In this document: positions 1-8,059 of the stretch, in pieces
How the letters are laid out: each line of letters starts with the position of its first letter
How positions within the stretch are numbered: position 1 is the first letter of the stretch
Position numbers and translations under genes: made by a program
The notes under the pieces: model-generated
Seen by the model: the letters and a program-made list of their open reading frames with translations, nothing else
Database searches by the model: none
Told to the model about the DNA's origin: nothing
IMG/VR virus record: IMGVR_UViG_3300020171_000714
Span: 1-23,069 of that record
DNA length: 23,069 bases
Direction: 5' to 3' (one strand)
Origin: a virus

Positions 1-534
1 GGTGAGCACCTGATTGGCGGTGCCCTTCGCCAGCCGCTCCCAGCGCGTCGCCGTGCCGTGGATGATGTCCCCTAGTGCTGGCTGGGCGGCAGTCGCGTCC
101 AAGTGCGTATTACTAAGAACGCGGTGAAGCCGAGTTGCCCCAGCCCCGCCGCCCGCCACCGCCTGCCCCACGTTCAAGATGGTCTGTGCGGCGGGAGAGA
201 TGTTGAAGTTGTAGGTGCTGCCGCCGTAGGTGTTCGCGTCCGTCTGATTGTCGAACGCCTGCGAGATCGTGAAGTTGAAGGGCTCCATCTCGACGGTCGG
301 CCACTGGACGGTCGGGACGACGGGCGCGTTCGCGGCGCTTGTCCCGCCTTCGGTTTGGGCGGCAGAGGCCCCGAACAGGGCGGACAGGGAATCGGACCCG
401 CCACCCCCGATTATCGGGGAGACGAGCCAGGCGTTGCGGCGAAGACGGGGGCCGAGGTCAAGCAAGCGGCCCGTGCCCGCGCGAGGCATCTGCATCGCGT
501 AGTTCGCCAGTTGAGTGGTGTAGAAGCCTGCCAT
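1..534 (-). CDS. Fibre-like structural protein, partial (3' end off the window)
   Basis: The frame is open from an ATG at 534 to base 1, giving 178 codons without a stop, so the C-terminus lies outside the window. It starts one base after the TGA of the adaptor gene, with a GGAA upstream. The N-terminus (MAGFYTTQLANYAMQMPRAG) is followed by a Gly/Ala/Ser-rich stretch. From about residue 130 there is a pattern with the sense of RVLSNTHLDAT...GDIIHGTATRWERLAKGTANQVLT. From memory, similar 'LSxTHxDTxxG...RGDLI...WxRLAxGTxxQVL' repeats occur in many phage tail or fibre proteins of metagenomic origin. The role is inferred only: a virion surface or tail fibre component next to head-tail connector genes. 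Product identity is uncertain because the rest of the gene is missing. Confidence 0.7.
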   Translation of the reverse strand, partial: MAGFYTTQLANYAMQMPRAGTGRLLDLGPRLRRNAWLVSPIIGGGGSDSLSALFGASAAQTEGGTSAANAPVVPTVQWPTVEMEPFNFTISQAFDNQTDANTYGGSTYNFNISPAAQTILNVGQAVAGGGAGATRLHRVLSNTHLDATAAQPALGDIIHGTATRWERLAKGTANQVLT

Positions 535-535
535 G

Positions 536-1486
536 TCATGTTCCGACCACTGCCCGCGAGGTTGAGTTCAGTCCGGGGGCGGCGGATGGGATCGTCCTCC
601 CGCGAGCGAAGCGGCTGTCGCGCTTCAGCCCCTCCGTCATCGCGTTCATCCACTTGTTCTGGTCTATCAGGTCGCGTATCTGTTCCTGATACAACGAAGA
701 CAGGGTAGCCATGCGGTCCCGTTCGCCTTCGAGAGCGCATAGCGTCCGAGCGACGTATGTAGCCACGGCGATGTCTACCGCCTGCTCGACCGGGGGCGCT
801 ATCTCATACACGACTGTGGCCCCCGGCAGTAGAGCCGTCTCAAAGCACGGCGACACCGTGATGGTGCGGGTCGTAACGTCGTAGGCCGTTATCATCCGCT
901 CTTGAACGTAGTCCTTGGTGGTTGCGGACAAGACTCGGAAGACGCTTCCGATGTAGGCGTTCGGGCGGTTGTCCAATGTTCCGGTCGTGGGAGTGGCCGG
1001 AAGGACAACCGTGCAGGTGTTCAGCGTAGTCGAGTTCACGATGCTTGCGTCCGACGCAATCGACCCCGTATGGAGGCGGACGCACCCGGACGGCACGTAC
1101 CAGACTCGAAGCGAGTAGCCGTCCACGGGGTCATTCCAGAAGCGTATGCAGTTGTGTTCGAGCGTGACACCCGGCCCCCCTGGGTTGTAGCGGCTGGACG
1201 GCATAGTGTAGCCGATGGTGTTCCCGTCCGAGTTCAGCAGTTCCAGGTCGATGATGCGCTGGACGGTGGGCGGCAGCACGTACAGAAGCAGGTCCGCGTC
1301 CAGGGCGATCGTGAATGGAAGGACGATGGGGTTCGCGGACCTCCGGTTGATTTCGAGGATGATGTGGGAGTACGCCTGCTCGATCCAGGTGAGCAGGCGG
1401 GCGTCCGTGTACTTCGCGTGGATGCTCGGCTCGCCCGCGATCTCGCGGATGCTGGTGCGCGTTCGCTCGATGAAGGATGTCGCCAT
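536..1486 (-). CDS. Head-tail adaptor/connector-like protein
   Basis: A 316-residue protein starting at 1486, four bases after the previous stop begins, with GAGG about six bases upstream. The N-terminal half is helical and polar: residues 1-60 include SIREIAGEPSIHAKYTDARL and then IEQAYSHIILEINRR. A beta-rich middle follows, then a C-terminal helical segment (VEQAVDIAVATYVARTL...YQEQIRDLIDQNKW) near residues 230-290. A helical start, beta middle and helical end with an 'A-x-Y-A-x-R-T-L' helix resembles adaptor proteins that bind below the portal in podovirus- and siphovirus-like heads. Position downstream of the capsid genes fits this job. The family call is by pattern recognition, not by a search. 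An alternative is a tail-tube-type protein. Confidence 0.55.
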   Translation of the reverse strand: MATSFIERTRTSIREIAGEPSIHAKYTDARLLTWIEQAYSHIILEINRRSANPIVLPFTIALDADLLLYVLPPTVQRIIDLELLNSDGNTIGYTMPSSRYNPGGPGVTLEHNCIRFWNDPVDGYSLRVWYVPSGCVRLHTGSIASDASIVNSTTLNTCTVVLPATPTTGTLDNRPNAYIGSVFRVLSATTKDYVQERMITAYDVTTRTITVSPCFETALLPGATVVYEIAPPVEQAVDIAVATYVARTLCALEGERDRMATLSSLYQEQIRDLIDQNKWMNAMTEGLKRDSRFARGRTIPSAAPGLNSTSRAVVGT

Positions 1487-1487
1487 G

Positions 1488-1949
1488 TCAACCTCGTGTC
1501 AGGGCGGCAGGTGTCTCGCGGAGGGCTTGGATCATCGGGTGGGACTTCGCCACCTCCGAGCCGCCGCGCTTGCGCTGGAGGGCCGCCGCTCGGTCGGCCA
1601 CCGTCCGCGTATACAGCTCGTTCGAGGCATCCATCTCGCGCTCCGGGATGCCGATGGTCGCCCGTATCTCATCCCGCTGGACCGGAAGCGGCGTGGCCAT
1701 AAACCAGTGAAGCCAATCGGCGTTCGCCCGCGTGAACTCCGCGTTCCCTTCCAGCACAAGTATCTCGTCGATCTCACCCCGGTCCCGCGACAGCCACCGG
1801 GCTATGACCGTCGAGTTGTGCTGGAGGTGGCGATAGGTGAAAAGCCCTCGTCCCGGAAACTCGGTGGCGAGCCAGCGGGACAAGGGCGTTTCGACAATCA
1901 GGTGCCGCTTGCTGTCGTACTTCAGCGTTCCGGGCAGTCCATCGGGCAT
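1488..1949 (-). CDS. Hypothetical protein in the head-tail module
   Basis: A 153-residue protein starting at the ATG at 1949, with a strong AAAGGAG six bases upstream. It ends one base before the adaptor gene starts, so the two are probably translated together. It is mixed alpha/beta without a membrane segment or signal peptide. Visible features are a hydrophobic strand IDEILVLEGNAEF near residues 60-73, a Trp pair (DWLHWF) near residue 80, and a basic C-terminal helix (RTVADRAAALQRKRGG) near residues 115-132. I do not recognise the family. The position between the fibre-like gene and the adaptor suggests a virion assembly or closure role, but nothing in the sequence proves it. Confidence 0.75.
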   Translation of the reverse strand: MPDGLPGTLKYDSKRHLIVETPLSRWLATEFPGRGLFTYRHLQHNSTVIARWLSRDRGEIDEILVLEGNAEFTRANADWLHWFMATPLPVQRDEIRATIGIPEREMDASNELYTRTVADRAAALQRKRGGSEVAKSHPMIQALRETPAALTRG

Positions 1950-1979
1950 GGGCCGCTCCTTTCAGTTGTCAGCCCGCTA

Positions 1980-4900
1980 TTAGCTGCCGAGCAGCGGGAT
2001 CGTGTACCAGGTGGTCGCGTCATACGCGACGTAGGTGGCCGCCGTAAATGCCGCCAGCACGCCGTTCGCGTTGGCCGCGACCGCATTGATGGCATCGTCA
2101 GTGTTCGGCCACACCTTCAAGACAGCATTTGCGTTGTTCTTCACGATGCACACCAAGCCTGCGGCTGCAGCGGGGAGCTTGACGCCCTTAGTCGCGTCAG
2201 CATCGGAGACCAGCGTAAAGCCGGTCGTGATCGCAGCCGCGTTCGCTTGGGCATCGCCCGCAGCCGCCACGGTCGCTGTGGGGATGATCGGCATGGTGCT
2301 GAACGTCTTGGCTCCGGCGATGGTGGCCGCGCCCGCAGTCAGCACGAAGCTGGCCGTCGCCGCCCCTCCGTCCGGGATGGTCAGGGTGGTGGCCTGCCCC
2401 TGCGCGGCGTTCTTGATGGTCAGGGCCGTGTTGCCGGTATTCGCCACGGCCTGGATGTCCATGTAGCCACTGTCGGAGGTCAAGCCGTAGAGCCGCAGGG
2501 TATCGAAGCCGTTGGCGTCCGTCGCGTTCCTGCCGACGGTCAGCGCACCAGCCGTGGAGTTCAACCTCGCGGCCTCTGTGACATTACCGCCGGTCATCAG
2601 GCTAAGCACGAAGTCGCCATACTCCACCCCATTCGTGATGGTCACGGACACCGCATCCATCGAGCCCCACTCCTCGACGGTGCTGGTCCCGGTGGCGTTC
2701 TCCAACTGGAACGAGATACCGGCCCCGTCCGCCGCAGTCGCGTTGTTGTCGCTTGAGGAGTGAGTCAGGGCCAGGATATTGACCACTCCATCGGTCGTGT
2801 CATCGCTGGCCGCAGTCTGAACTGCCGTGAACGCATTTGCCAGTCCGAGGCCGGGCAGCGTACAGGTCGTCGCGGGCAGGGTGATCGTCGGTGTGCCCGC
2901 TGAGTTCTGGAGGGTCGTGGCTCCGGTCCCGGCGTCGATAGGCTTGATCTTGATGGAGCCGTTGGTGACACCGCTGAGTTGGATGTATCCGTCTCCGGCC
3001 GCCAGCGAGATGTTGTCGCCAGCCGCGATGGACAGGTCGCCGGTCACGGTAGTCGTGATGGAAGCGTGACCGATGGCCACGGACGCGGCGTTCGTGCCGC
3101 CGATGGTCATGGCCCCAGCCGTTCCAGAGCCCGCAGCGCCAGAGTCGATTGTCACGGCACCTGCCGTGCTACCGGCTCCGACCGCCGCTCCCGATGTGAT
3201 GCTGATGAGTCCGCCCGTCACCGCAGCCGCGCCCTTGGAGACGCCGCCCGCAACCGTCACGGCACCGCCACTGCCCACGGTGCTTAGAGCCGCCCCGCCG
3301 GTGACGGTGATTCCACCGCCAGTGCCCGTAGCGCCCGCGCCGGTGGCCCCGCCGATGAGGGTTGCCGCGCCGCCGGTCCCCGTGCCGAAGCCCGCCCCGC
3401 CGGTGACGGATGCCGCTCCGCCTGCGTTATTCGCGTCAGCGATTCCACCGGCAATCGTGACCGCGCCACCGTTGCTGGTGGCACCGCTCTTGCCAGTGAT
3501 AACGAACGTGGTGTCGTATCCAAGGAGACCTGACACAACTGGGTCGGCGGTAAAGGTGTTGACTCCAGCGATGGTCTGAGCGCCTTGGGTCAGCATGAAG
3601 GAAGCGGAGGCCCCGCCGTCGGGGATCGTGTACGTGCGGGCAGCCGCCTGCGAAGCGTTGGTAATCAAGGTGACGGAATCCGTGGCGCTGTTGGCCGCTG
3701 TGATCCGCAGGGTGCCGCTGGCCGTGGTTGCGGGGTGAATGTCGAGGCTGACCGCGTTGGCGTCGCCGCCGACTTGAAGCAGCTTCGCCCCACCCGCTCC
3801 GCCTTCGTCCGCATCGAAGCGGAACACGGTCGCCATTGTCCCGGCCACCCTGGACTGCAACAGCACGTCCGCGTCTACCGTCGCTCCGGCGGTCCCCACG
3901 TCAGTCACGATGGATTCGAGCGTGGTTTGCTCGGTCACGCCGTCGGAGTCCTCGACCTTGATCGAGATGCCAGCGCCGATATTGGCCGCAGCATCTCCAG
4001 TGGTCGAGTGGGACAAGGTGAGAACGTCCGTGGTCGCGTTGGTCGTCGCGTCGTCAATGGTCACAGCCTGCGCCGCCGAGAACGTATTCGCCAGCCCCAA
4101 TCCAGGGAGTGTGCAGGTTGCACTCGGCAGGGTAATCGTCATCGTCCCTGCCTGATTCGAGACGGTCGTGGTGTTCGTGCCCGCGTCGATGGGCAGAATC
4201 TTGATTGCGCCCGTGGTCTTGCCGTTCACGATGACGTAGCCCGTGTTGCTCGACCCGGCATTGATGGTCAGGATAGGCGTGGTGTGGCCTAGCGTGAGGG
4301 TCGTGAATGTGCCAGCCGCCGCCGACGCCGCGCCGATGATGGCCCCGTCAACGGACCCGCCGTTGATGTCCGTGGTCGTCACGGTCCCAAGGTTTGTCCA
4401 CGTCCCGGTGACGGTCGGGGTGGTGATCGTCACGGCCCCCGTCACCGTGCAGGCGTTGATGACCGGCGCGGTAAGCGTCTTGTTCGTGAGGGTGTCGGTC
4501 GTCGCCTTCCCGACGAGCGTATCGGTGGCGTCCGGCAGGGTGACAGTGCGAGTCGCAGTCGTGGTCGTGTTCGTGAGGGTGACAGTGTGGGCGGTGCCGC
4601 CCGTGGTCGTCTGCAACCGGAGGATGCCGGTCGTGTTGTCCGAGTCCACATCGTAGGTGTTGCTGGTCGTGCCGGAGGATGTTGCTACCGCCGCAATAGT
4701 GCCGCCCCCAGCCGCGTTGCTGTGGTCGTGGGTGGCACTCGTGAAGTCCGCGATGGTGGGGACGGTGATCGTCGGCGTGGTCATCGTCTTGTTCGTGAGG
4801 GTCTGAGCCAGGGCCGCATACACGAACGAATCGCTTCCGGTGGGGTCAGGGAAGCTCAGTGTGCGATTGGCGGTCCACGTAGCCGTGGCGGGCTGGAGCG

Positions 4901-5294
4901 TGAGGGTGTAGTTCCCGTCCGCGCTCGTGTTCGTGGCGATCTTCGTCTTCACGTCAGCGACGTTATCGCTATCGACCGTGAAGGACGCCTGCGTGGTGCC
5001 CGTCAGCGCAGTGTCGCTAAGGGTCACGCCTGTGAGGGCCAGAGTTCCGGCCCCCTTAGCGGCGATGGTCAGGTTGATGTCGGTGTCCGCCCCAACGGGC
5101 GCGATGGAGACGCCGCTGCCAGCGATGGCGTTCGTGACGCTGAGGTAGTTGACCGCCAGCGTTGGAGAGGCGATCCTGAGCTGCTCGGTCCACCCCTCGG
5201 ATGCGCTCCGACGGAAGCCCAATGCGAGCCGGGCGTTAGTGTTGTCCCACGCCCACCGGAAGGCACCGCGAAGCCAGTACTGTGAAGAAGCCAT
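1980..5294 (-). CDS. Large repetitive fibre or head-decoration protein (1104 aa)
   Basis: A 1104-residue, Thr/Ala/Gly/Val-rich, nearly Cys-free protein starting at 5294 with GGAG nine bases upstream. The first 45 residues (WLRGAFRWAWDNTNARLALG) look like an attachment domain. Two LTNKT motifs (near residues 166 and 269) match the 'TLTNKTLTxP' element common in phage tail-fibre proteins. Residues 358-581 and 777-1000 are copies of one another; both contain ITLP-ATCTLPGLGLAN and end with IPDGGA...SF-LT-GA-TIAG. Between them, residues about 600-735 are a Gly-rich run of GGA/TGG triplets with alternating short strands, like glycine-rich fibre domains. The C-terminal 100 residues are less repetitive and end in YDATTWYTIPLLGS. 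It sits directly behind the major capsid gene, so it may be a head fibre rather than a tail fibre. Several long opposite-strand frames here are composition shadows. Confidence 0.85.
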   Translation of the reverse strand: MASSQYWLRGAFRWAWDNTNARLALGFRRSASEGWTEQLRIASPTLAVNYLSVTNAIAGSGVSIAPVGADTDINLTIAAKGAGTLALTGVTLSDTALTGTTQASFTVDSDNVADVKTKIATNTSADGNYTLTLQPATATWTANRTLSFPDPTGSDSFVYAALAQTLTNKTMTTPTITVPTIADFTSATHDHSNAAGGGTIAAVATSSGTTSNTYDVDSDNTTGILRLQTTTGGTAHTVTLTNTTTTATRTVTLPDATDTLVGKATTDTLTNKTLTAPVINACTVTGAVTITTPTVTGTWTNLGTVTTTDINGGSVDGAIIGAASAAAGTFTTLTLGHTTPILTINAGSSNTGYVIVNGKTTGAIKILPIDAGTNTTTVSNQAGTMTITLPSATCTLPGLGLANTFSAAQAVTIDDATTNATTDVLTLSHSTTGDAAANIGAGISIKVEDSDGVTEQTTLESIVTDVGTAGATVDADVLLQSRVAGTMATVFRFDADEGGAGGAKLLQVGGDANAVSLDIHPATTASGTLRITAANSATDSVTLITNASQAAARTYTIPDGGASASFMLTQGAQTIAGVNTFTADPVVSGLLGYDTTFVITGKSGATSNGGAVTIAGGIADANNAGGAASVTGGAGFGTGTGGAATLIGGATGAGATGTGGGITVTGGAALSTVGSGGAVTVAGGVSKGAAAVTGGLISITSGAAVGAGSTAGAVTIDSGAAGSGTAGAMTIGGTNAASVAIGHASITTTVTGDLSIAAGDNISLAAGDGYIQLSGVTNGSIKIKPIDAGTGATTLQNSAGTPTITLPATTCTLPGLGLANAFTAVQTAASDDTTDGVVNILALTHSSSDNNATAADGAGISFQLENATGTSTVEEWGSMDAVSVTITNGVEYGDFVLSLMTGGNVTEAARLNSTAGALTVGRNATDANGFDTLRLYGLTSDSGYMDIQAVANTGNTALTIKNAAQGQATTLTIPDGGAATASFVLTAGAATIAGAKTFSTMPIIPTATVAAAGDAQANAAAITTGFTLVSDADATKGVKLPAAAAGLVCIVKNNANAVLKVWPNTDDAINAVAANANGVLAAFTAATYVAYDATTWYTIPLLGS
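2295..4223 (-). repeat. Internal duplication within the fibre gene
   Basis: Two roughly 224-codon modules of the fibre-like gene are homologous: 3552-4223 (residues 358-581) and 2295-2966 (residues 777-1000). Both read in order GxIKI-PIDAGT, then TxTITLP-TCTLPGLGLAN-F-A-QxA, then LTLSH/LALTHS, then GAGIS, and close with TIPDGGA-ASF-LT-GAxTIAG-xTF. They flank the Gly-rich section at about 3090-3495. The match is by eye at protein level; DNA identity is lower, so the duplication is not very recent. Confidence 0.75.
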
Positions 5295-5332
5295 GTTCAG
5301 TCTCCGATCTCGTATGGCTTGCGGGCGGAACA

Positions 5333-5394
5333 GGTGAGGGGAGGAGCCCCACGCAGGAGCTCCTCACCCTCGCTACTGCCGCCCGAAGCAGTAA
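5333..5394 (-). promoter_or_regulatory. Two hairpins in the leader of the fibre gene
   Basis: The 144-bp gap between capsid and fibre genes holds two stem-loops upstream of the fibre start. The first pairs 5333-5347 (GGTGAGGGGAGGAGC) with 5359-5368 (GCTCCTCACC), giving ten pairs around a bulge. The second is TACTGC (5375-5380) with GCAGTA (5389-5394), and its loop consists mostly of the genome-wide repeated word CTGCCGCCCGAA. Neither is followed by a T-run, so they look like mRNA stability, processing or protein-binding elements rather than terminators. No convincing -10 box was found with the TTGACA at 5416-5421 (minus strand). Confidence 0.45.
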
Positions 5395-5419
5395 GCCGTG
5401 TGTGTCTTCACCAATTGTC

Positions 5420-5447
5420 AAAACCCAGGTACTTGTTATCAAGTACC
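5420..5447 (-). terminator. Probable intrinsic terminator overlapping the capsid stop codon
   Basis: On the minus strand a perfect 8-bp stem, GGTACTTG and CAAGTACC (5428-5447), has a 4-nt loop, followed after TGGG by TTTT (5420-5423). The TGA stop of the capsid gene (5439-5441) lies at the stem-loop junction. The T-run is short, so termination may be partial. That would suit a high-level capsid message with reduced read-through into the fibre gene. Confidence 0.5.
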
Positions 5448-6941
5448 GAGGCTGTTGTCCGTGCAGCCCGTGAGCAGAAGGCCACGAGTGTCGTTCATAA
5501 TCGTCTGCGTAATGAACAGGTAGGGGGCCTGTGCGCCGGTCGAAACGTAGCCGGTCGTGCTCAGCGTCGGCATCCAGATCGAGTCGAAGAACATAGGCCC
5601 GATCCACTGGACGTTCGAGAACGCGGCGGGAGACCGTCCGGGCGAGAGGCCGACGCCGCTCATCGCGGGCGGGCTGACCCGCTGGATGTTCCCGTTCGCG
5701 CGCTTGAACAGGACGAAGTGGCCCTTCGTGATGTACGGCGAAGTGTAGATCGTGTAGTCCTTGCCGTCATACGAGTACGAAGTGCCCTTGGCGAAGCCCA
5801 GCCGCAGCCGCAGGGGTTCGCCCTGCCGCTGGTAGGCGTTCCAGTTGTTCGTGGTCGGGTTGTCCAGCAGGTTGAGCAGCACCCCGCTTGACGTGAGTGC
5901 GGTGTCAGCCGCGCCCGACAGCGCCGCGTTGTACTGGTCGAGGTACTGATTCAGCACGCTCTCGGTCAGGTCGGCTGACACAGCGGCCACGATGGACGCC
6001 TTCTCCGGCGCGTTCGTGATGGACAGGTCGCCGAAGTTCGTCCCGTACAGTGTGCCGGACGCGATCAGCATGGCCTGATAGCCGCAGGGCATCCGCGAGT
6101 ACCCGGTCCCATTCGTCGAGATGCCGCCCCTGGGCACCAGCCACGCGAGCTGCCAGTTGGAGCTCGTGGAGAGAGTTGACAGGTCGGTGGCGTGGTCCAC
6201 GTACACGACGATGCTGGTCGTGCCGTTCTGGTAGTTGATGACGCCTGTAATCAGCACAAACGAGTTCGTGTTGACCTTGGCGAACGCGGACGAGTACACA
6301 TCCACGTACATGCCGGGCTTGAGTCGGCGGATTCGACCGTCCACGACGAGGTTCCCGCTCGCGGTCGTGACAGTCACGAGGCTCCCGCTCGCGGAGCACG
6401 TGCTGGCGGTGTTGAGCTGCGCCAGCCCGCCGCTCGTGTTCATGTACCACGTGCAGGCGTTCAGGTGCGCCAGCATCTCGATGTGCTTGCGCATGACCTC
6501 CGCAGGCTGATCGTTCAGCGCGGCGTCCAGCGCGTTCATCTGAAGCATGGACATCGGCAGCGTGATGTTGCCGTGCACCTGCGCCAGCTTGACCGAGTAC
6601 CTGCCGACCGTGGGGATCGCGGAGTCCCGCGCCCCAGGGAAGGAGGTCAGAGAGTTGATGATGTTCGTTCGGACAGTGGCCCCCGCCGTGTTCTCCAGCA
6701 GGCCGAGGGAGTCCGTCGATGCGTCGCCGGGGCCGGTCACGAAGATCGCGCCGCCCGCGAGCGAGCTCATGTAGTTCCAGTAAATCTTCCAGTCCTTGCT
6801 GATGGGGTCACGGGTGACACCCATCGAGGTCTCGATCATGTTCTCGAAGAACGGATCGTTCTCGATCAGCAAGTCCTGGATGCCGGGGGTGAGGCGCTCC
6901 TGGAAGGCGTTTGCCAGGGCCGCCATGTAGGTTGAGGACAT
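5439..6941 (-). CDS. Major capsid protein (HK97-fold likely)
   Basis: A 500-residue protein starting at 6941 with GGAG about eight bases upstream. Its place (portal, scaffold, then this gene), length and make-up fit a major capsid protein. The N-terminal region (ALANAFQERLTPGIQDLLIENDPFF) is an amphipathic N-arm and helix. Residues about 90-160 (RTNIINSLTSFPGARDSAIPTVGRYSVKLAQVHGNITLPMSMLQM) look like E-loop/P-domain, followed by a long helix (AEVMRKHIEMLAHLNACTWYMN). A beta-rich insertion with a strand-turn pattern (residues about 190-260) and a late mixed domain follow. Residues 415-470 (KGHFVLFKRANGNIQRVSPP...) resemble the closing A-domain strands. It has its own promoter upstream and a terminator at its end, consistent with high expression. 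The fold assignment is inferred from context and needs a profile search. Confidence 0.8.
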   Translation of the reverse strand: MSSTYMAALANAFQERLTPGIQDLLIENDPFFENMIETSMGVTRDPISKDWKIYWNYMSSLAGGAIFVTGPGDASTDSLGLLENTAGATVRTNIINSLTSFPGARDSAIPTVGRYSVKLAQVHGNITLPMSMLQMNALDAALNDQPAEVMRKHIEMLAHLNACTWYMNTSGGLAQLNTASTCSASGSLVTVTTASGNLVVDGRIRRLKPGMYVDVYSSAFAKVNTNSFVLITGVINYQNGTTSIVVYVDHATDLSTLSTSSNWQLAWLVPRGGISTNGTGYSRMPCGYQAMLIASGTLYGTNFGDLSITNAPEKASIVAAVSADLTESVLNQYLDQYNAALSGAADTALTSSGVLLNLLDNPTTNNWNAYQRQGEPLRLRLGFAKGTSYSYDGKDYTIYTSPYITKGHFVLFKRANGNIQRVSPPAMSGVGLSPGRSPAAFSNVQWIGPMFFDSIWMPTLSTTGYVSTGAQAPYLFITQTIMNDTRGLLLTGCTDNSLGT

Positions 6942-6983
6942 CGTTTGTCTCCAAGCAGGGGGCTGCCGCTACGCAACAGCCGC

Positions 6984-7011
6984 ACTATACAGTTCCAGTC
7001 CGCTATGTCAG
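6984..7011 (-). promoter_or_regulatory. Sigma70-like promoter for the capsid gene
   Basis: In the 116-bp gap between the scaffold-like and capsid genes, the minus strand reads CTGACA (7006-7011), a 16-bp spacer, then TATAGT (6984-6989). Each box is one base from consensus. Transcription would start about 35 bases before the capsid ATG (6941). This would let the capsid gene be transcribed independently of the long late message. The spacer is one base short of optimum. Confidence 0.55.
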
Positions 7012-7057
7012 AGACTCGCGGTGCCCACGGGCTCGGTTGGAAACTTGCGGTTGCGGT

Positions 7058-8059
7058 CTACTTTCGCAGCCCGGCCGCCATGTTTCGCCGAATGGACTCC
7101 ATGAAACTCTGCGTCCAGCGAGGATCGCTTATCGAAAAGCGCTCCCCGCCGGGTTGCCCCGCCGGACGGTTTGGCGAGGCTCCGGCAACTGGTCCTGCGC
7201 TTGGAGCTCCGGCATAACCACCCAGGGCTTCCGCCGCGCCTCCCCCTATCGAGGGAAGCCCGCCAGCAGCCAGGATGGTCGCCAGATCGTCCTGGGGAGA
7301 GTCGTTGGCCGGTTTCGGTTGCCGGGCGTAGGGCCTCAACTCCTGAAGCACTTCTACGACCAGCTCCGGCTTGAACTCCTCTCGCTCGATGACAACTCGG
7401 CGCTGAACCTCTCGGCGAGCGAGTTTGGAAAGCCGCGCCCGCTCGTCCTTATCTACTATCTTACCCAAAACCGGGTCGGTGTCAAGTGAATTATCAATCA
7501 CTTGAAAGATTTTCTCGCGGGCCTCCTGCGCGTCCCGGAGCTGCGTCTGCTCGACCGCTCTCCTGACTTCGGGCGGCAGATTCTCCATTGTGACCGGCGC
7601 GGGCGGTGGAGCTGCCTGTTGTCCGGCCCCCGGTTGGGCTGCCGGAGCGGGCTGGCTGGCGGCCTTGATCTGCGCGATGGTCTGCGCGTCGAGCGGGGGC
7701 TGGCCGGTCATCACCTGCAACTCGTTCATGGCCTGAATCCGCTGGTCGATGGGGACCGCTTCATTCCTGGCCTGCCCCATGAGCTCCCAGGCGCGGACGG
7801 CCTGCTCGTTCGAGTGGCGCTGCTCGGCGGCGAGCCGCATGTTCTCATCCGCCCCGCCGGACTTCTCGGCGGCCTGGATAAGCTCGGCCTCTGTCATCGT
7901 CCGCGTCTGCCCCTTCACCGTGACCACGTAGGTCTTCGGTTGGGCGGCAGGACTGGGGGTGGGAGCCGCAGCCGGGGCGGGAGCAGGCTGTACAACGGGG
8001 GCCGGTGCAGCGGGAGTGGCGGGATCGGGATTCGGGGCGGCAGTGTTGGGCTCGGTCAC
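7058..8059 (-). CDS. Scaffold-like protein
   Basis: A 333-residue protein with a GTG start at 8059, preceded by AAGGAG seven bases upstream. It lies between portal and major capsid genes, the usual place of the scaffold. The N-terminal 42 residues are almost entirely Pro/Ala/Gln. A charged helical core follows (residues about 45-110, including the ordered TEAELIQAAEKSGGADENMRLA), then a Pro/Ala/Gln linker (about 130-155). A second helical segment spans 158-250 (EVRRAVEQTQLRDAQEAREKIFQVIDNSL...RLSKLARREVQRRVVIEREEF). The basic C-terminus (WTQSFMESIRRNMAAGLRK) would fit capsid binding, as in known scaffolds whose C-terminal helix contacts the shell. No protease motif is seen. The function is inferred from position and architecture. 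Confidence 0.7.
   Translation of the reverse strand: MTEPNTAAPNPDPATPAAPAPVVQPAPAPAAAPTPSPAAQPKTYVVTVKGQTRTMTEAELIQAAEKSGGADENMRLAAEQRHSNEQAVRAWELMGQARNEAVPIDQRIQAMNELQVMTGQPPLDAQTIAQIKAASQPAPAAQPGAGQQAAPPPAPVTMENLPPEVRRAVEQTQLRDAQEAREKIFQVIDNSLDTDPVLGKIVDKDERARLSKLARREVQRRVVIEREEFKPELVVEVLQELRPYARQPKPANDSPQDDLATILAAGGLPSIGGGAAEALGGYAGAPSAGPVAGASPNRPAGQPGGERFSISDPRWTQSFMESIRRNMAAGLRK

Noticed and set aside
405-419. Perfect 7-bp palindrome CCCCGAT-T-ATCGGGG
   Set aside because: Lies inside a coding region with sensible protein sequence; most likely chance in GC-rich DNA.
1215-2756. 513-residue frame on the plus strand opposite the fibre and adaptor genes
   Set aside because: Arg/Gly/His-rich composition, no ribosome-binding site, crosses two real genes; a shadow caused by high GC.
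5392-5421. Possible promoter using TTGACA at 5416-5421 (minus)
   Set aside because: No acceptable -10 box at 16 to 19 bases spacing.
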